NCBI RefSeq assembly: GCF_000328705.1
Contig: NC_019673.1
Coordinates: forward strand, 5,828,001-5,892,000
Length of the DNA stretch: 64,000 bases
Direction of reading: 5' to 3'
Source of the DNA: Saccharothrix espanaensis DSM 44229
GTDB taxonomy: Bacteria > Actinomycetota > Actinomycetes > Mycobacteriales > Pseudonocardiaceae
The position numbers and the translations under genes are program-made. Under the pieces are notes generated by a model, which saw only the letters and a program-made list of their open reading frames with translations, searched no databases and was not told where the DNA came from. This document shows positions 25,126-33,500 of this stretch, in pieces (the stretch's first letter is position 1; each line of letters opens with the position of its first letter).

Positions 25126-25974
25126 TCAGGACGTGCCGTTGTGTGCCGGCCAGGCTGTGTCGTCGACGGCCAGCCATGGTTCGTTCGCGGCGGCGGTGGG
25201 GGTCGTTCCGGTGAACACGCGGACGTCGTGGTGGAGGTGGGACTGGTCGGCGTAGCCACCGTCGGCTGCCACCCGCGCGGGGGCGTGCCCGCGGACGAGG
25301 CGGTGGATGGCGTGGTCGAAGCGGACCAGCATGGCGGCACGTTTGGGTGTCAGGCCGATTTGCGAGCCGAAGCGGGACCACAGGCGCTGGCGGCTCCACC
25401 CGCTCTGTGCCGCGAGGTCGCTCACGCGCGCTCGGCCGTGGCCGGCGACGATCTGGCGCCAGGCCCAGGCCACCTCGGGATCGACCAGGCTGCCTGCATG
25501 GAGGCGGGTCGACAGTTCTGTGTCGATCAGCGCGAAGCGCTCCGGCCAGGTTCGCGCGCGGTGCAGCCGCTCCCGCAGGCGCGGCGTGTCCCGGCCCCAC
25601 AGGTCGTCGAGCGCGATGACGCTCCCGCGCAACTGCGCGAGCGGCAGCCCGAGCACGGGGTACGCGGAAAGCGGAGACAGGCGTATCTGCACACATTCGA
25701 CGCCCTCGGCGCGCACCTGGAACGCGCTGAAGGCGAGCCCGGCGACCAGGCTCTCGGACCGCAGTCGACCGGCCCTGCCGTGGATGTCGAACGGGCGGTC
25801 ACCGAACTCGACGGCCACGGTGACAGCCGGGTGGGGGATGGCTCGTAGTTCGATCGGGCTGTCACCGCGAATGCGGAACCCGGCCATGTCGACACCGGGC
25901 AGCGCGGTGGCCCGCGACGGTCGCGCGATCTCCCAGCCGGCGGTGGAGTCTGCCTTCCGGCGAACTGGTCGCAC
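25126..25974 (-). CDS. AraC-family transcriptional regulator
   Basis: Regulator of 282 residues. The N-terminal part resembles a sensing domain, and the C-terminal AraC-type double helix-turn-helix includes VSDLAAQSGWSRQRLWSRFG and ADGGYADQSHLHHDVRVFTG with the usual GxxP-like end. The start is a GTG at 25974. It diverges from the alpha/beta hydrolase gene at 26099 across 124 bp and may control it. Confidence 0.85.
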   Translation of the reverse strand: MRPVRRKADSTAGWEIARPSRATALPGVDMAGFRIRGDSPIELRAIPHPAVTVAVEFGDRPFDIHGRAGRLRSESLVAGLAFSAFQVRAEGVECVQIRLSPLSAYPVLGLPLAQLRGSVIALDDLWGRDTPRLRERLHRARTWPERFALIDTELSTRLHAGSLVDPEVAWAWRQIVAGHGRARVSDLAAQSGWSRQRLWSRFGSQIGLTPKRAAMLVRFDHAIHRLVRGHAPARVAADGGYADQSHLHHDVRVFTGTTPTAAANEPWLAVDDTAWPAHNGTS

Positions 25975-26098
25975 GCCTCGACCCTAGGGGTGGTTCGGCG
26001 GAGGGAGCAACCAACGCGAGGCCCGGACATTTCTCCAAGACTCGTCGCGTTGGCCACAGCGAAGGTGATGGCGCCTCGGCCCGATCGACGGAGGAGCC

Positions 26099-27100
26099 AT
26101 GGACGAAACGACGACCTCGCGCGACCAACGCACCCACAGCCGCGCAGACGCGACGCCGGAAGCACCGCGCGGGTGGCGGGCATGGCGTCGACGGCGGCGG
26201 ATCACGCTGCCGGCCGTCGGCGGGCTGGCCGTCCTCCTCGCGTGGAACACCGTGGCAGTGGACACGGAGACAACCGGTGCGTCCGGCGAGCAGATCGTGC
26301 GCCTTCCCGGCGGGGACGTCCACATCGTGCAGGATGGGCCGCCCGATGCGCCCACGGTGGTGCTCTTGCACGGCCTGGCCGGTTCGACGGCATGGTGGGA
26401 CCCGGTGCTGCCGGCGTTGCGGGACTTGCACGTGGTGCGTGTGGACCTGCTCGGGCATGGCAGATCGGCCAAACCGGCCGTCGGCTACGGCATCGAGGAG
26501 CAAGCGCGCCGGGTCGGGGCCGTGCTCGATCAGCTCGGGGTGCGCCGCGCGAGCGTCGTCGGGCACTCCACCGGCGGTGCCGTCGCCACGTCGCTGGCCG
26601 AGCAGCGCCGCGACCTGGTGGCGGCGATCGCCCTGATCGACACCGGCCCGCGGGCGGACGCGTTCCTCGGCGACAGCTTCGTCGGGCACCTGATGACCAC
26701 GCCGGTGGCGGGGGAGCTGATCTGGCGGCTGCGCACCGACGGCACGATCCACGGCGCACTGAGCACCGCGTTCACCCGCGAGGTGCAGATCCCCGACCAG
26801 ATCATCGCCGACGTCCGCGGCATGACCTACCGCAGCCTCACCGCGACCGACGAGGCGGTCGACGCTTTTCTGAAGGAACAGCCCATCCCTGACCGGCTTG
26901 CCGACCTCGGCCTGCCGACCCTGGTGATCTTCGGCTCGCAGGACCGGCGGTGGCGGCCGTCCTCCGCCCAGGACTATCGCTTGAACCTCCACTCCCGCAT
27001 CGAGATCCTCGACGGTGTCGGCCACACCCCCATGTACGAGGACCCCGACGCCACCGGAGCCCTCCTGCATGGCTTCGCCGTCGAAACCGCACCACGCTGA
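26099..27100 (+). CDS. Membrane-anchored alpha/beta hydrolase
   Basis: Hydrolase of 333 residues with a basic N-terminus and one predicted membrane segment (ITLPAVGGLAVLLAWNTVAV), placing the catalytic domain outside the membrane. The alpha/beta-hydrolase fold is clear: oxyanion motif LLHGLAG, nucleophile elbow VVGHSTGG, acid IFGSQDRRW and catalytic His DGVGHTPMYED. It resembles esterase/haloperoxidase-type hydrolases; the substrate is unknown. GGAGGAG lies directly before the ATG. It diverges from an AraC-type regulator. Confidence 0.88.
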   Translation: MDETTTSRDQRTHSRADATPEAPRGWRAWRRRRRITLPAVGGLAVLLAWNTVAVDTETTGASGEQIVRLPGGDVHIVQDGPPDAPTVVLLHGLAGSTAWWDPVLPALRDLHVVRVDLLGHGRSAKPAVGYGIEEQARRVGAVLDQLGVRRASVVGHSTGGAVATSLAEQRRDLVAAIALIDTGPRADAFLGDSFVGHLMTTPVAGELIWRLRTDGTIHGALSTAFTREVQIPDQIIADVRGMTYRSLTATDEAVDAFLKEQPIPDRLADLGLPTLVIFGSQDRRWRPSSAQDYRLNLHSRIEILDGVGHTPMYEDPDATGALLHGFAVETAPR

Positions 27101-27114
27101 TCAGAAATTTCTGA
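27101..27114. repeat. Perfect 14-bp AT-rich palindrome
   Basis: TCAGAAATTTCTGA directly follows the TGA stop of the alpha/beta hydrolase gene. A perfect loopless dyad of this base composition is unusual in such GC-rich DNA. It could be a protein-binding site or part of a weak terminator. Confidence 0.4.
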
Positions 27115-27121
27115 CCCGGCA

Positions 27122-27421
27122 TCACCACTCATCCGCCGCGCCTGGCGCTGATCGAGCGGTGTGGTGCGGTGGTGTCGTGTGGCCGGCGATCACCGCCAGG
27201 TCGAGGACGACGGCGTGTTCGGTCGCGGGTGAGGCCGCCAGGCAGAACCAGTCGGCGGAGCAGCCCTCGTCGACCAGACCCCACAACTCGGCCGACTTCG
27301 GTTCGAGGCGGTCGAGCAGCCGGTGCAGATGGTCGGCGAGGTCGCCGTCCGCCGGTCCGGAGGACAGCGCCCGGGGCGGCTGCGCAAGCGGAAGCAGAAC
27401 GTCCGGAACTGTCTCTAGCCT
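27122..27421 (-). pseudogene. DUF4279-like fragment
   Basis: A leftward frame of about 100 residues reads LADHLHRLLDRLEPKSAELW and CSADWFCLAA, resembling the C-terminal half of DUF4279 proteins (DHLxxLLDRLxPRxxxLRxL). The N-terminal half is missing: the frame enters unrelated sequence where the rightward hydrolase gene begins. The very end also diverges. I read it as a degraded gene. Confidence 0.4.
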
Positions 27422-27475
27422 GCCGTGTCGACGTACTGCGGTGACCTGACCGCGCGGGGAGATGGAGAAACGATC

Positions 27476-28162
27476 ATGGACATCCTGCTCATCGCCGGTC
27501 TGTGGCTCGACGGATCGGCCTGGGCCGACGTCGCGTCCACACTCCGGTCGCTCGGCCACAACCCCGTGCCGCTCACCCTGCCCGGTCAGGGGGACGGACC
27601 CGCCTCCGCCACGCTCGACGACCAGGTGGCGACCGTGCTCACCGCCGTGGACGCGGCCGCCGGCAAGCCCATGGTGGTCGGGCACTCGGCCGCCTGCACC
27701 CTGGCCTGGCCGGCCGCGGACGCGCGTCCGGACAAGATCTCCAAGGTGGTTCTCATCGGCGGCTTCCCGGCTGCCGACGGGAAGCTTTACGCCGACTTCT
27801 TCGAGCTGCGGGACGGCGTCATGCCCTTCCCCGGCTGGGACCCGTTCGAAGGGCCGGACGCGGTCGACCTGGACGAGGGTGCCAGGCGCGCCTTCGCCGC
27901 CGCCGCGATCCCCGTTCCCCAGGGCGTGGCCACCGGCATCGTGCGGCTGACCGACGAGCGACGCTTCGACGTCCCGGTCGCGCTCGTGTGCCCCGAGTTC
28001 ACCCCGGCCCAGGCGAAGGCGTGGATCGACGCCGGCGACGTGCCCGAACTCGCGCGGGTCGAGCACCTCGACTTCGTCGACATAGACTCCGGCCACTGGC
28101 CCACGCACACGAAGCCGGCCGAGCTCGCCGGGCTGCTCGCGGCGGTGGCCGGCACGGCCTGA
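27476..28162 (+). CDS. Alpha/beta hydrolase
   Basis: Small cytoplasmic hydrolase of 228 residues. It opens MDILLIAGLWLDGSAWADV, has the nucleophile elbow MVVGHSAACTLAW and a C-terminal catalytic His in DSGHWPTHTKP. The sequence style matches actinobacterial hydrolases of the salicylate-esterase/EstC-like group. The ATG at 27476 is supported by GGGGAG about 12-17 bp upstream. No neighbour defines its substrate. Confidence 0.85.
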   Translation: MDILLIAGLWLDGSAWADVASTLRSLGHNPVPLTLPGQGDGPASATLDDQVATVLTAVDAAAGKPMVVGHSAACTLAWPAADARPDKISKVVLIGGFPAADGKLYADFFELRDGVMPFPGWDPFEGPDAVDLDEGARRAFAAAAIPVPQGVATGIVRLTDERRFDVPVALVCPEFTPAQAKAWIDAGDVPELARVEHLDFVDIDSGHWPTHTKPAELAGLLAAVAGTA

Positions 28163-28227
28163 CCGGTGTCGGTGCCGCACGACCCCGGGGCACGACGACG
28201 CCGGCACGACGGCGGACCCGAGTGGGG

Positions 28228-28635
28228 TCAGCGGGGCAGCGCGGCCAGTGCCTCGACCTCGACGGTCAACGCCGGGGCGGCCAGGGCGGCGACGACGATC
28301 AGGGTCTGCGGCGGGTAGTCGCCGCCGGGGAACCAGCGGGCGAACGTCTCCGTCATCGCGGTGCGGAAGCCGGGCAGGTGCTCGGTGCCCGACACCATGC
28401 TGAACAGCCTCACCAGCTGCGCCGGCCCCGCGCCGGCCGCCTCCAGCAGGCGCTCGATGTTGGCGAACACCGCCCGTGCCTGGGACAGCGAGTCCTCGCC
28501 CGCCAGGCTGCCGTCGGGCAGCGTGCCGACCTGGCCGGCGAGCACCACCACGTCGTGGTCGGCGGACACGTGCGCCAGGTGGCTGTACGGCCCGGCGGGC
28601 GCGGCCACGGTCTCGGGATTCCAACGCCGGATCAT
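28228..28635 (-). CDS. RidA/YjgF/YER057c family protein
   Basis: Protein of 135 residues in the RidA family, which hydrolyses reactive enamine/imine intermediates or acts in specialised catabolism. Family features: GPYSHLAHV near the N-terminus, VLAGQVGTLPDG, QARAVFANIERLLEAAGAG and the C-terminal PALTVEVEALAAL. The usual catalytic Arg near PxRxxV is not evident (PPQTLIVV), so it may belong to a non-deaminase subgroup. ATG at 28635 follows GAGGAG. Confidence 0.85.
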   Translation of the reverse strand: MIRRWNPETVAAPAGPYSHLAHVSADHDVVVLAGQVGTLPDGSLAGEDSLSQARAVFANIERLLEAAGAGPAQLVRLFSMVSGTEHLPGFRTAMTETFARWFPGGDYPPQTLIVVAALAAPALTVEVEALAALPR

Positions 28636-28779
28636 GAGTCCTCCTCAGCTAGGTCGAGCTGGGCGGAACCCTACGTCGTCGCCTCCCGGCGGCGTGGACG
28701 GCGTCGGGCAGGCGGCGCGAGAGGTGGCGTGCGAGTGCGTGAATCGCCTCCGTCCACACTGGAGAGGACTTCGAGGGAG

Positions 28780-28801
28780 CACGGGCCGTTTCGGGCCCGT
28801 G
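28780..28801. terminator. Hairpin, probable terminator
   Basis: 8-bp perfect stem (CACGGGCC / GGCCCGTG) with a GTTTCG loop, about 75 bp beyond the stop of the leftward HExxH gene. It would separate that gene from the RidA gene. Confidence 0.45.
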
Positions 28802-28875
28802 GTGTGTTCCCACTTCGGGTGGACGCCGGGTGACCGGCCGCGCAGGGCGTCCTGGTCTGAGCCCTCGAAGTCGGT

Positions 28876-30033
28876 TCATCGACCAGGCGGCGGTCGTTCC
28901 GGACCGTCCTCGCGGCGCAGCACGCGGGCCCGGTGGTCAGCGGCGAGGCGGTCGGCTTCCGCTTGGGCTGCGGGTGTGATCGGGGTGGTGCGCCAGGACG
29001 ACAGGGTGTTCGCCATGCCCTGCACGAAGTCCCGGCCGACGGTGGTCAGCTCGGCGCCGGCCAGCAACGTCTCCGCCACGTCCAGCGACGCGGTGCGCCA
29101 GCGGGCGAACTCCACCTCTCGGCCGGCCCGCCGGCAGAACGCCGCCACGCCGAGGTGGGCGTACGCGCCGTGCAGCAGGCCGTGGGCGGGTCGCGGGTCG
29201 TCGCGCCACGGCGCGTAGTACCGCTTCCCCGAGTCGGGCACCACCAACCGGAACAGGTCCATCAGCGCCACCAGCTTGGTGTGCTGGAGTTCGTGGGCCA
29301 GGGTCATCGCGGTGACCACCGGATCATGGGGCAGGGACAGGAAGACGCACCCGTACGCGTCGGCGTGCGTGGCGCTGTTGACGCCCTCGGCGGGCCGGCG
29401 CAGCGGCGTCAGGACGGTGATCGCGGCGGCGATCTCGGCCGCCACCGCGCCGTGGTCCCGGGTGAGCACCGCCCACGCGCCGGTCAGCCCCTCCTGCCAC
29501 CGAGGCACGTCCGGGTCCTCCGCGAGCGGCAGCCGGGCGGCGCTCGAACCGATCTCCCGCGACCGCTCCAGCAGGAAGGTCGGGCCGCCGGGGACCTCGA
29601 CCCGGGGCGTCGGCCGCCAGGTCAACCCGCCCACGTCGACCTTCCCGCGCGGGTCGCCCGTCAGGACGCCGAGGGTGGGCAGCCACGGCCGGCCGGTCCG
29701 GGGCAGGTCCAGCGAGACCGCCGCCCCGGCCCGCACCGCCGCCGCGGCGGCCACGTAGGCCAGCCACGCCGGTGCTCCCCGGCCGATCGCGGTCCTCGTG
29801 GCCCACGCCCCCACCGCCGGGTGGTCGACCACGTGGTGGACGGCCGCAACGGGCAGGCCCGCCACCACGTCCATCGCCTCGCGGGCCTCGGGCCACCGGT
29901 CCGCGACGTGGCAGATCAGCTGGAGGGTCCGGCTGCGCCGGGCGCGGGTCAGGAACTCCACCGCGGCGACGCCGCCACCGCCGCCGGCCACGGCGGCGAA
30001 CAACGATCGCGGCATCCGCAGTTTTGGGGGCAT
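28876..30033 (-). CDS. Stand-alone HExxH-motif peptide-modification enzyme (FxSxx-associated, alpha-ketoglutarate-dependent hydroxylase type)
   Basis: Protein of 385 residues matching the HEXXH domain linked to FxSxx-COOH peptide maturation. The N-terminus reads LRMPRSLFAAVAGGGGG, then RSRTLQLICHVADRWPE. The signature is H247-E-L-Q-H251 in MTLAHELQHTKLVALMDL, followed by the conserved RYYAPWRDDPRPAHGLLHGA. In known systems this domain follows, or is fused to, the radical SAM enzyme FxsB, and related HExxH enzymes are iron/alpha-ketoglutarate peptide beta-hydroxylases. Here it stands alone and no radical SAM gene is nearby. It diverges from the peptide gene at 30255, the likely substrate. The ATG at 30033 follows GGAGG closely. 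The family call is strong; the chemistry is inferred. Confidence 0.85.
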   Translation of the reverse strand: MPPKLRMPRSLFAAVAGGGGGVAAVEFLTRARRSRTLQLICHVADRWPEAREAMDVVAGLPVAAVHHVVDHPAVGAWATRTAIGRGAPAWLAYVAAAAAVRAGAAVSLDLPRTGRPWLPTLGVLTGDPRGKVDVGGLTWRPTPRVEVPGGPTFLLERSREIGSSAARLPLAEDPDVPRWQEGLTGAWAVLTRDHGAVAAEIAAAITVLTPLRRPAEGVNSATHADAYGCVFLSLPHDPVVTAMTLAHELQHTKLVALMDLFRLVVPDSGKRYYAPWRDDPRPAHGLLHGAYAHLGVAAFCRRAGREVEFARWRTASLDVAETLLAGAELTTVGRDFVQGMANTLSSWRTTPITPAAQAEADRLAADHRARVLRREDGPERPPPGR

Positions 30034-30254
30034 CGCACCTCCGCCGCCGGTTCGCGGCCGGGATCCGGAGATGCCGCCCGCCGAACTCCGAGAAGGATCC
30101 CACAAGACCGTGGGATTACCGGGATGATTGCGGAATGATCGGCTAACCTCGCAACCCCGAGTGCCGCGACAGTTCGATGCTTCGCCTGAACGGCGCATTC
30201 CGGTCGCGGGGTTTCGACGGCCGCGGTCGGGAGCGGACACGCAGGAGGCGGGAG
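30034..30254. promoter_or_regulatory. Divergent promoter region of the FxSxx module
   Basis: 221-bp spacer between the HExxH gene and the peptide gene. It contains a 7-6-7 dyad (ATCCCAC at 30097-30103, GTGGGAT at 30110-30116). It also holds GGGATTACCGG at 30112-30122, whose exact reverse complement recurs at 30479-30489 before the next gene. No clear -35/-10 pair was identified. Confidence 0.4.
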
Positions 30255-30419
30255 ATGACCGATGATGGCGCGCTGGAGTCCGAACTCCTCGACCTCACCG
30301 AGGTAGCGCCGCAGGACCTGGGCGGGATAGCCGCTCCGGCGCTCCGCGAGTCCCTGCGACGGATACTGACCGAGAGGTGCGCCGCTGATCAGTACGCCGC
30401 CTTCCAGAGTTCGCTGTAA
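30255..30419 (+). CDS. fxsA: FxSxx-COOH precursor peptide
   Basis: Peptide of 54 residues, beginning MTDDGALESELLDLTEV and ending YAAFQSSL, exactly the F-x-S-x-x-COOH terminus that defines the family. The middle segment VAPQDLGGIAAPALRESLRR fits the leader region of known members. In studied systems the C-terminal Phe/Ser core is crosslinked by a radical SAM enzyme to give a cyclophane-type RiPP, and the HExxH enzyme adds a further modification. The ATG at 30255 is preceded by AGGAGG at ideal spacing. FxsT follows 99 bp downstream. Identification rests on the terminal motif, length and neighbours, which agree. Confidence 0.85.
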   Translation: MTDDGALESELLDLTEVAPQDLGGIAAPALRESLRRILTERCAADQYAAFQSSL

Positions 30420-30478
30420 CCCGATCACTGCGGCCATCCGAGTGAATTTGTGGCGACTGTCCGCAATAAAGCGGAATT

Positions 30479-30489
30479 CCGGTAATCCC
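30479..30489 (+). repeat. CCGGTAATCCC, inverted copy of the 30112 motif
   Basis: Exact reverse complement of GGGATTACCGG at 30112-30122. It sits next to the perfect palindrome CGGAATTCCG (30472-30481), 30 bp before the fxsT start. One copy precedes each rightward gene of the pair, suggesting a shared regulator site. Confidence 0.45.
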
Positions 30490-30518
30490 GCGTCCACGCA
30501 CCGCGATCTGGAGTAGTG

Positions 30519-33500
30519 ATGAGCAGCTCAAGGAGAGCTACCGCCGTCGCCTTCCTGTCGACATCCGGTAGCACCGGTCGGACGAGCGCGGTCGCCAACC
30601 TGGCGTGGGTCTTGTCGAGCGTCGGCCACCGCGTCCTGGTCCTGGACCGGGGGTCCGAACCGCCTCGGGTCGAGGAGTACCTGTCGCGCTTCCACGTGCA
30701 CGACGTCGAGCCGCCGGACCCGGCCACGACCGCCAGGCGGTACGCCATGCCCGGCTGGACGGGCCACGTCGACGTCCACACCCCGGACGGCGGCGCGGAC
30801 GCGCGGGCGTCCGCCGGTCCGGTCGCGCCGGTCGTGCGCTCGGCCGCCGAGCGGTACGACTACGTGCTGCTCGACGCCCCGACCGGCCGCGACGACGGCT
30901 CGCTCGCGGCGATCGCGGACGTGGCGCACGTCGGCGTCGTCTGCTTCGTGCCCAGGCCGCGGGCCATCAGGGACGCCGCCGCGCTCGCGGGCGCGTTCCG
31001 GGGCCTCGCGGTGCGCCCGGTCGACGTCGTCCCGCTCGTCACGATGTTCGACCACGGCTACGACCCCCGCGCGCGGCAGAGCCTGGACCTCATCCGGGCG
31101 GAGTTCTCCGGCCTCGCCGGCGACGAGCCGGGCCGGACGCGCGCGACGATCCAGCTCCCGCACCGGCCGTTCGAGGCGTTCGACCCGCTGCTCGCCGTGC
31201 TCGTGGAGGACCCGGACGACACGACCGGGCTGCGGGAGCAGTACGAGAAGCTGGCCGCGGCGGTCACCGACGGCCGGGTCACCCGCATGGGGCCCGTGCG
31301 CCGGTCGACCAGGTCCCGCTACCGGCGGGCGTTCGGCCTGGAGGCGGTGGCCGAACCCGACCGGGTGCTGGTGGCCTGCCACCCGGCGGACCGCGCGTGG
31401 GCGGACTGGGTGTGCGAACTGCACCGGAGCGCGGGCACCCGCGCCGTTCTCCTGCGCGGGCACGAGGAGTGGCTGGACGACGGGGCACCGGTGGAGGTGC
31501 TGGTGATCCGCTCCGCGCGCTGGGAGGGCTCGCCGCGGCAGGCCAGGCTCGCCCGCCTGCTCGCCGGGCGCGACGTCGACGTGCGGTGGGTCCGGGTCGA
31601 CGGCGACCCCGACCGCGCGGTCGCCGTCGACCCGGACCGCGCGGCCGCCGACGGGCCGGAGGTGGTCGTGGCCGACCTCGACGGCCCGGACGCGCGGGCC
31701 CGGCTGCTGACCGGCCTGGACCTGGTCGGCGGGGCGGACGCGGACGAGCCCGGGGGTTTCCCCGGCGGGAACCCGCTGACCTCCCTGCTGCCGAACCGGC
31801 TCGCCGGGTTCGTGGGGCGCGACGAGGAGCTCGAAGCGGTGCGCGACCGGCTGCTCGACGGCGGCGGGCCGGTGACGGTCGGCGGGGCGCCCGGGGTCGG
31901 CAAGAGCGAGTTGGCGCTGGAGTACGCCCACCGGTTCAAGGGCCTCTACCACGCGGTGTGGTGGGTTCCCGCGCACGACCGGCAGGCCGCGATGATCTCC
32001 CTGTCCCGGTTGGCGGCGGCGACGAGGTCCCCGGGCCGGGCCGTCGAGGTCGCCGCGGCGGGCCGGCCCGCGTGGCCGTTGACCGCGCTGGGCTCGCCCG
32101 GCGGTTCGCCCCGGTGGCTGCTGGTCTACGACAACGCGGACTCCCCCGGCGCGCTGGAGGGGCTGGTGCCGCTCGAGGGCCCCGGTCACGTGCTGATCAC
32201 CACGTCGGCCGGTGCCGCGGACGTCGAGCCGGCCGAGTTACCGCCCGAGGACGCCCGGTGCTTCCTGCTCGACCGCGTGCCGGGGCTCGGTGCCGACGCC
32301 GCCGAGCGGGTGTCGGCGGCGTTGGGCCGGCTGCCGCTGGCCCTGCGGCTCGGCGGGTCGTGGCTGGCCGAGACCGTGGCGCGCGAACGCCTCGCCGCCA
32401 CCCGCACCACCGACGCCGTCGCCTGGTCCGCGCGCACCCTCCTCGACGCGCTCGCCGGCGGCGGGCGGCCGGACCTGGTGGGACGCCTGGTCTCGCTGGT
32501 GGTGGACGCCCTGTCCCGGGAGGCGGCCGGGCGCACCGCGGTGGCCCTCGCGGAGCTGTGCTCCTTCCTGTCCTGCCAGGGGATCGGCCTGCGGCTGGTG
32601 CGGTCCGCGGCGGTGGTGTCGGCGCTCGTGGAGATCTGCGGCGAGGACGCCGAGCCGCTGCGGCTGGACTCCTGGGAGGTGGACCGCGCGCTGTGGCTGT
32701 GCGTGCGGTTCGGCCTGTTCCAGGTCGACTGGGGCGAGCACAACTCGGTGCGCGTGCACCGGGCCGTGCAGCAGGCGCTGATCGACCGGATGCCCGCCGA
32801 CGAGCGGGAGCGCCGGCACGCGCGGGCACTGCGCGCGCTGGCCGCGTTCGCGCCCACCGAGGCCGAGGAGGCGGAGGAGTCCGACGACGGCCGGCGCAAC
32901 CGCGCCTGGCACTTCCGCGAACTGCAGAAGCACGTGTTCCCGTCCCGCGCCATGGACAGCGACGACGACGTGGTCCGGCGGTGGCTGGTGAGCCAGCTGC
33001 GCTTCCTCTACACCGACGGCGGGGCCGAGGTGGGCCTGCTGTCGATGGAGCCGGCGCACGCGCTGCTGGCCCGGTGGACGGCGCGGTTCGGGCCGGACGA
33101 CGCGCTGCGGGCGCGCCTGGCGACGCAACTGGCGAACGTCGAGCGGAAGACCGGCAAGGCCGAAACGGCGCTGAAGCTGGACGAGAGCGCGCTGAACCAC
33201 CAGCGGGAGACGTTGGGCCTGACGAGCACCCAGACGCTCATCAGCGCCCGCGGATTCGGTGGCGACCTGCGCGGCGAGGGGTACTTCAGCGAGTCGCTGG
33301 ACGAGGACCAGACCACGTGGTCGGGTTTCCGGCAGAACTTCGGCGACGACCACCCGCACACCCGCAGCGCGGCGAACAACCTCGCCGAGGCGCTGCTGCT
33401 GTGCGGCGAACCCGGTCGGGCGCTCGCGCTGGAGCAGGACAACTTCGCGCGGCGGATGCGCCTGTTCGGCGACAAGGACCCGAACACGTGGTGGTCGCTC

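Noticed and set aside
28649..28879. Small leftward frame between the RidA and HExxH genes
   Set aside because: Arg/Pro-rich, no start signal, and it spans the putative terminator hairpin.
30512..31270. FxsT N-terminus as an active ParA/MinD partition ATPase
   Set aside because: The P-loop Lys is missing and no ParB or centromere-like repeats are present nearby.
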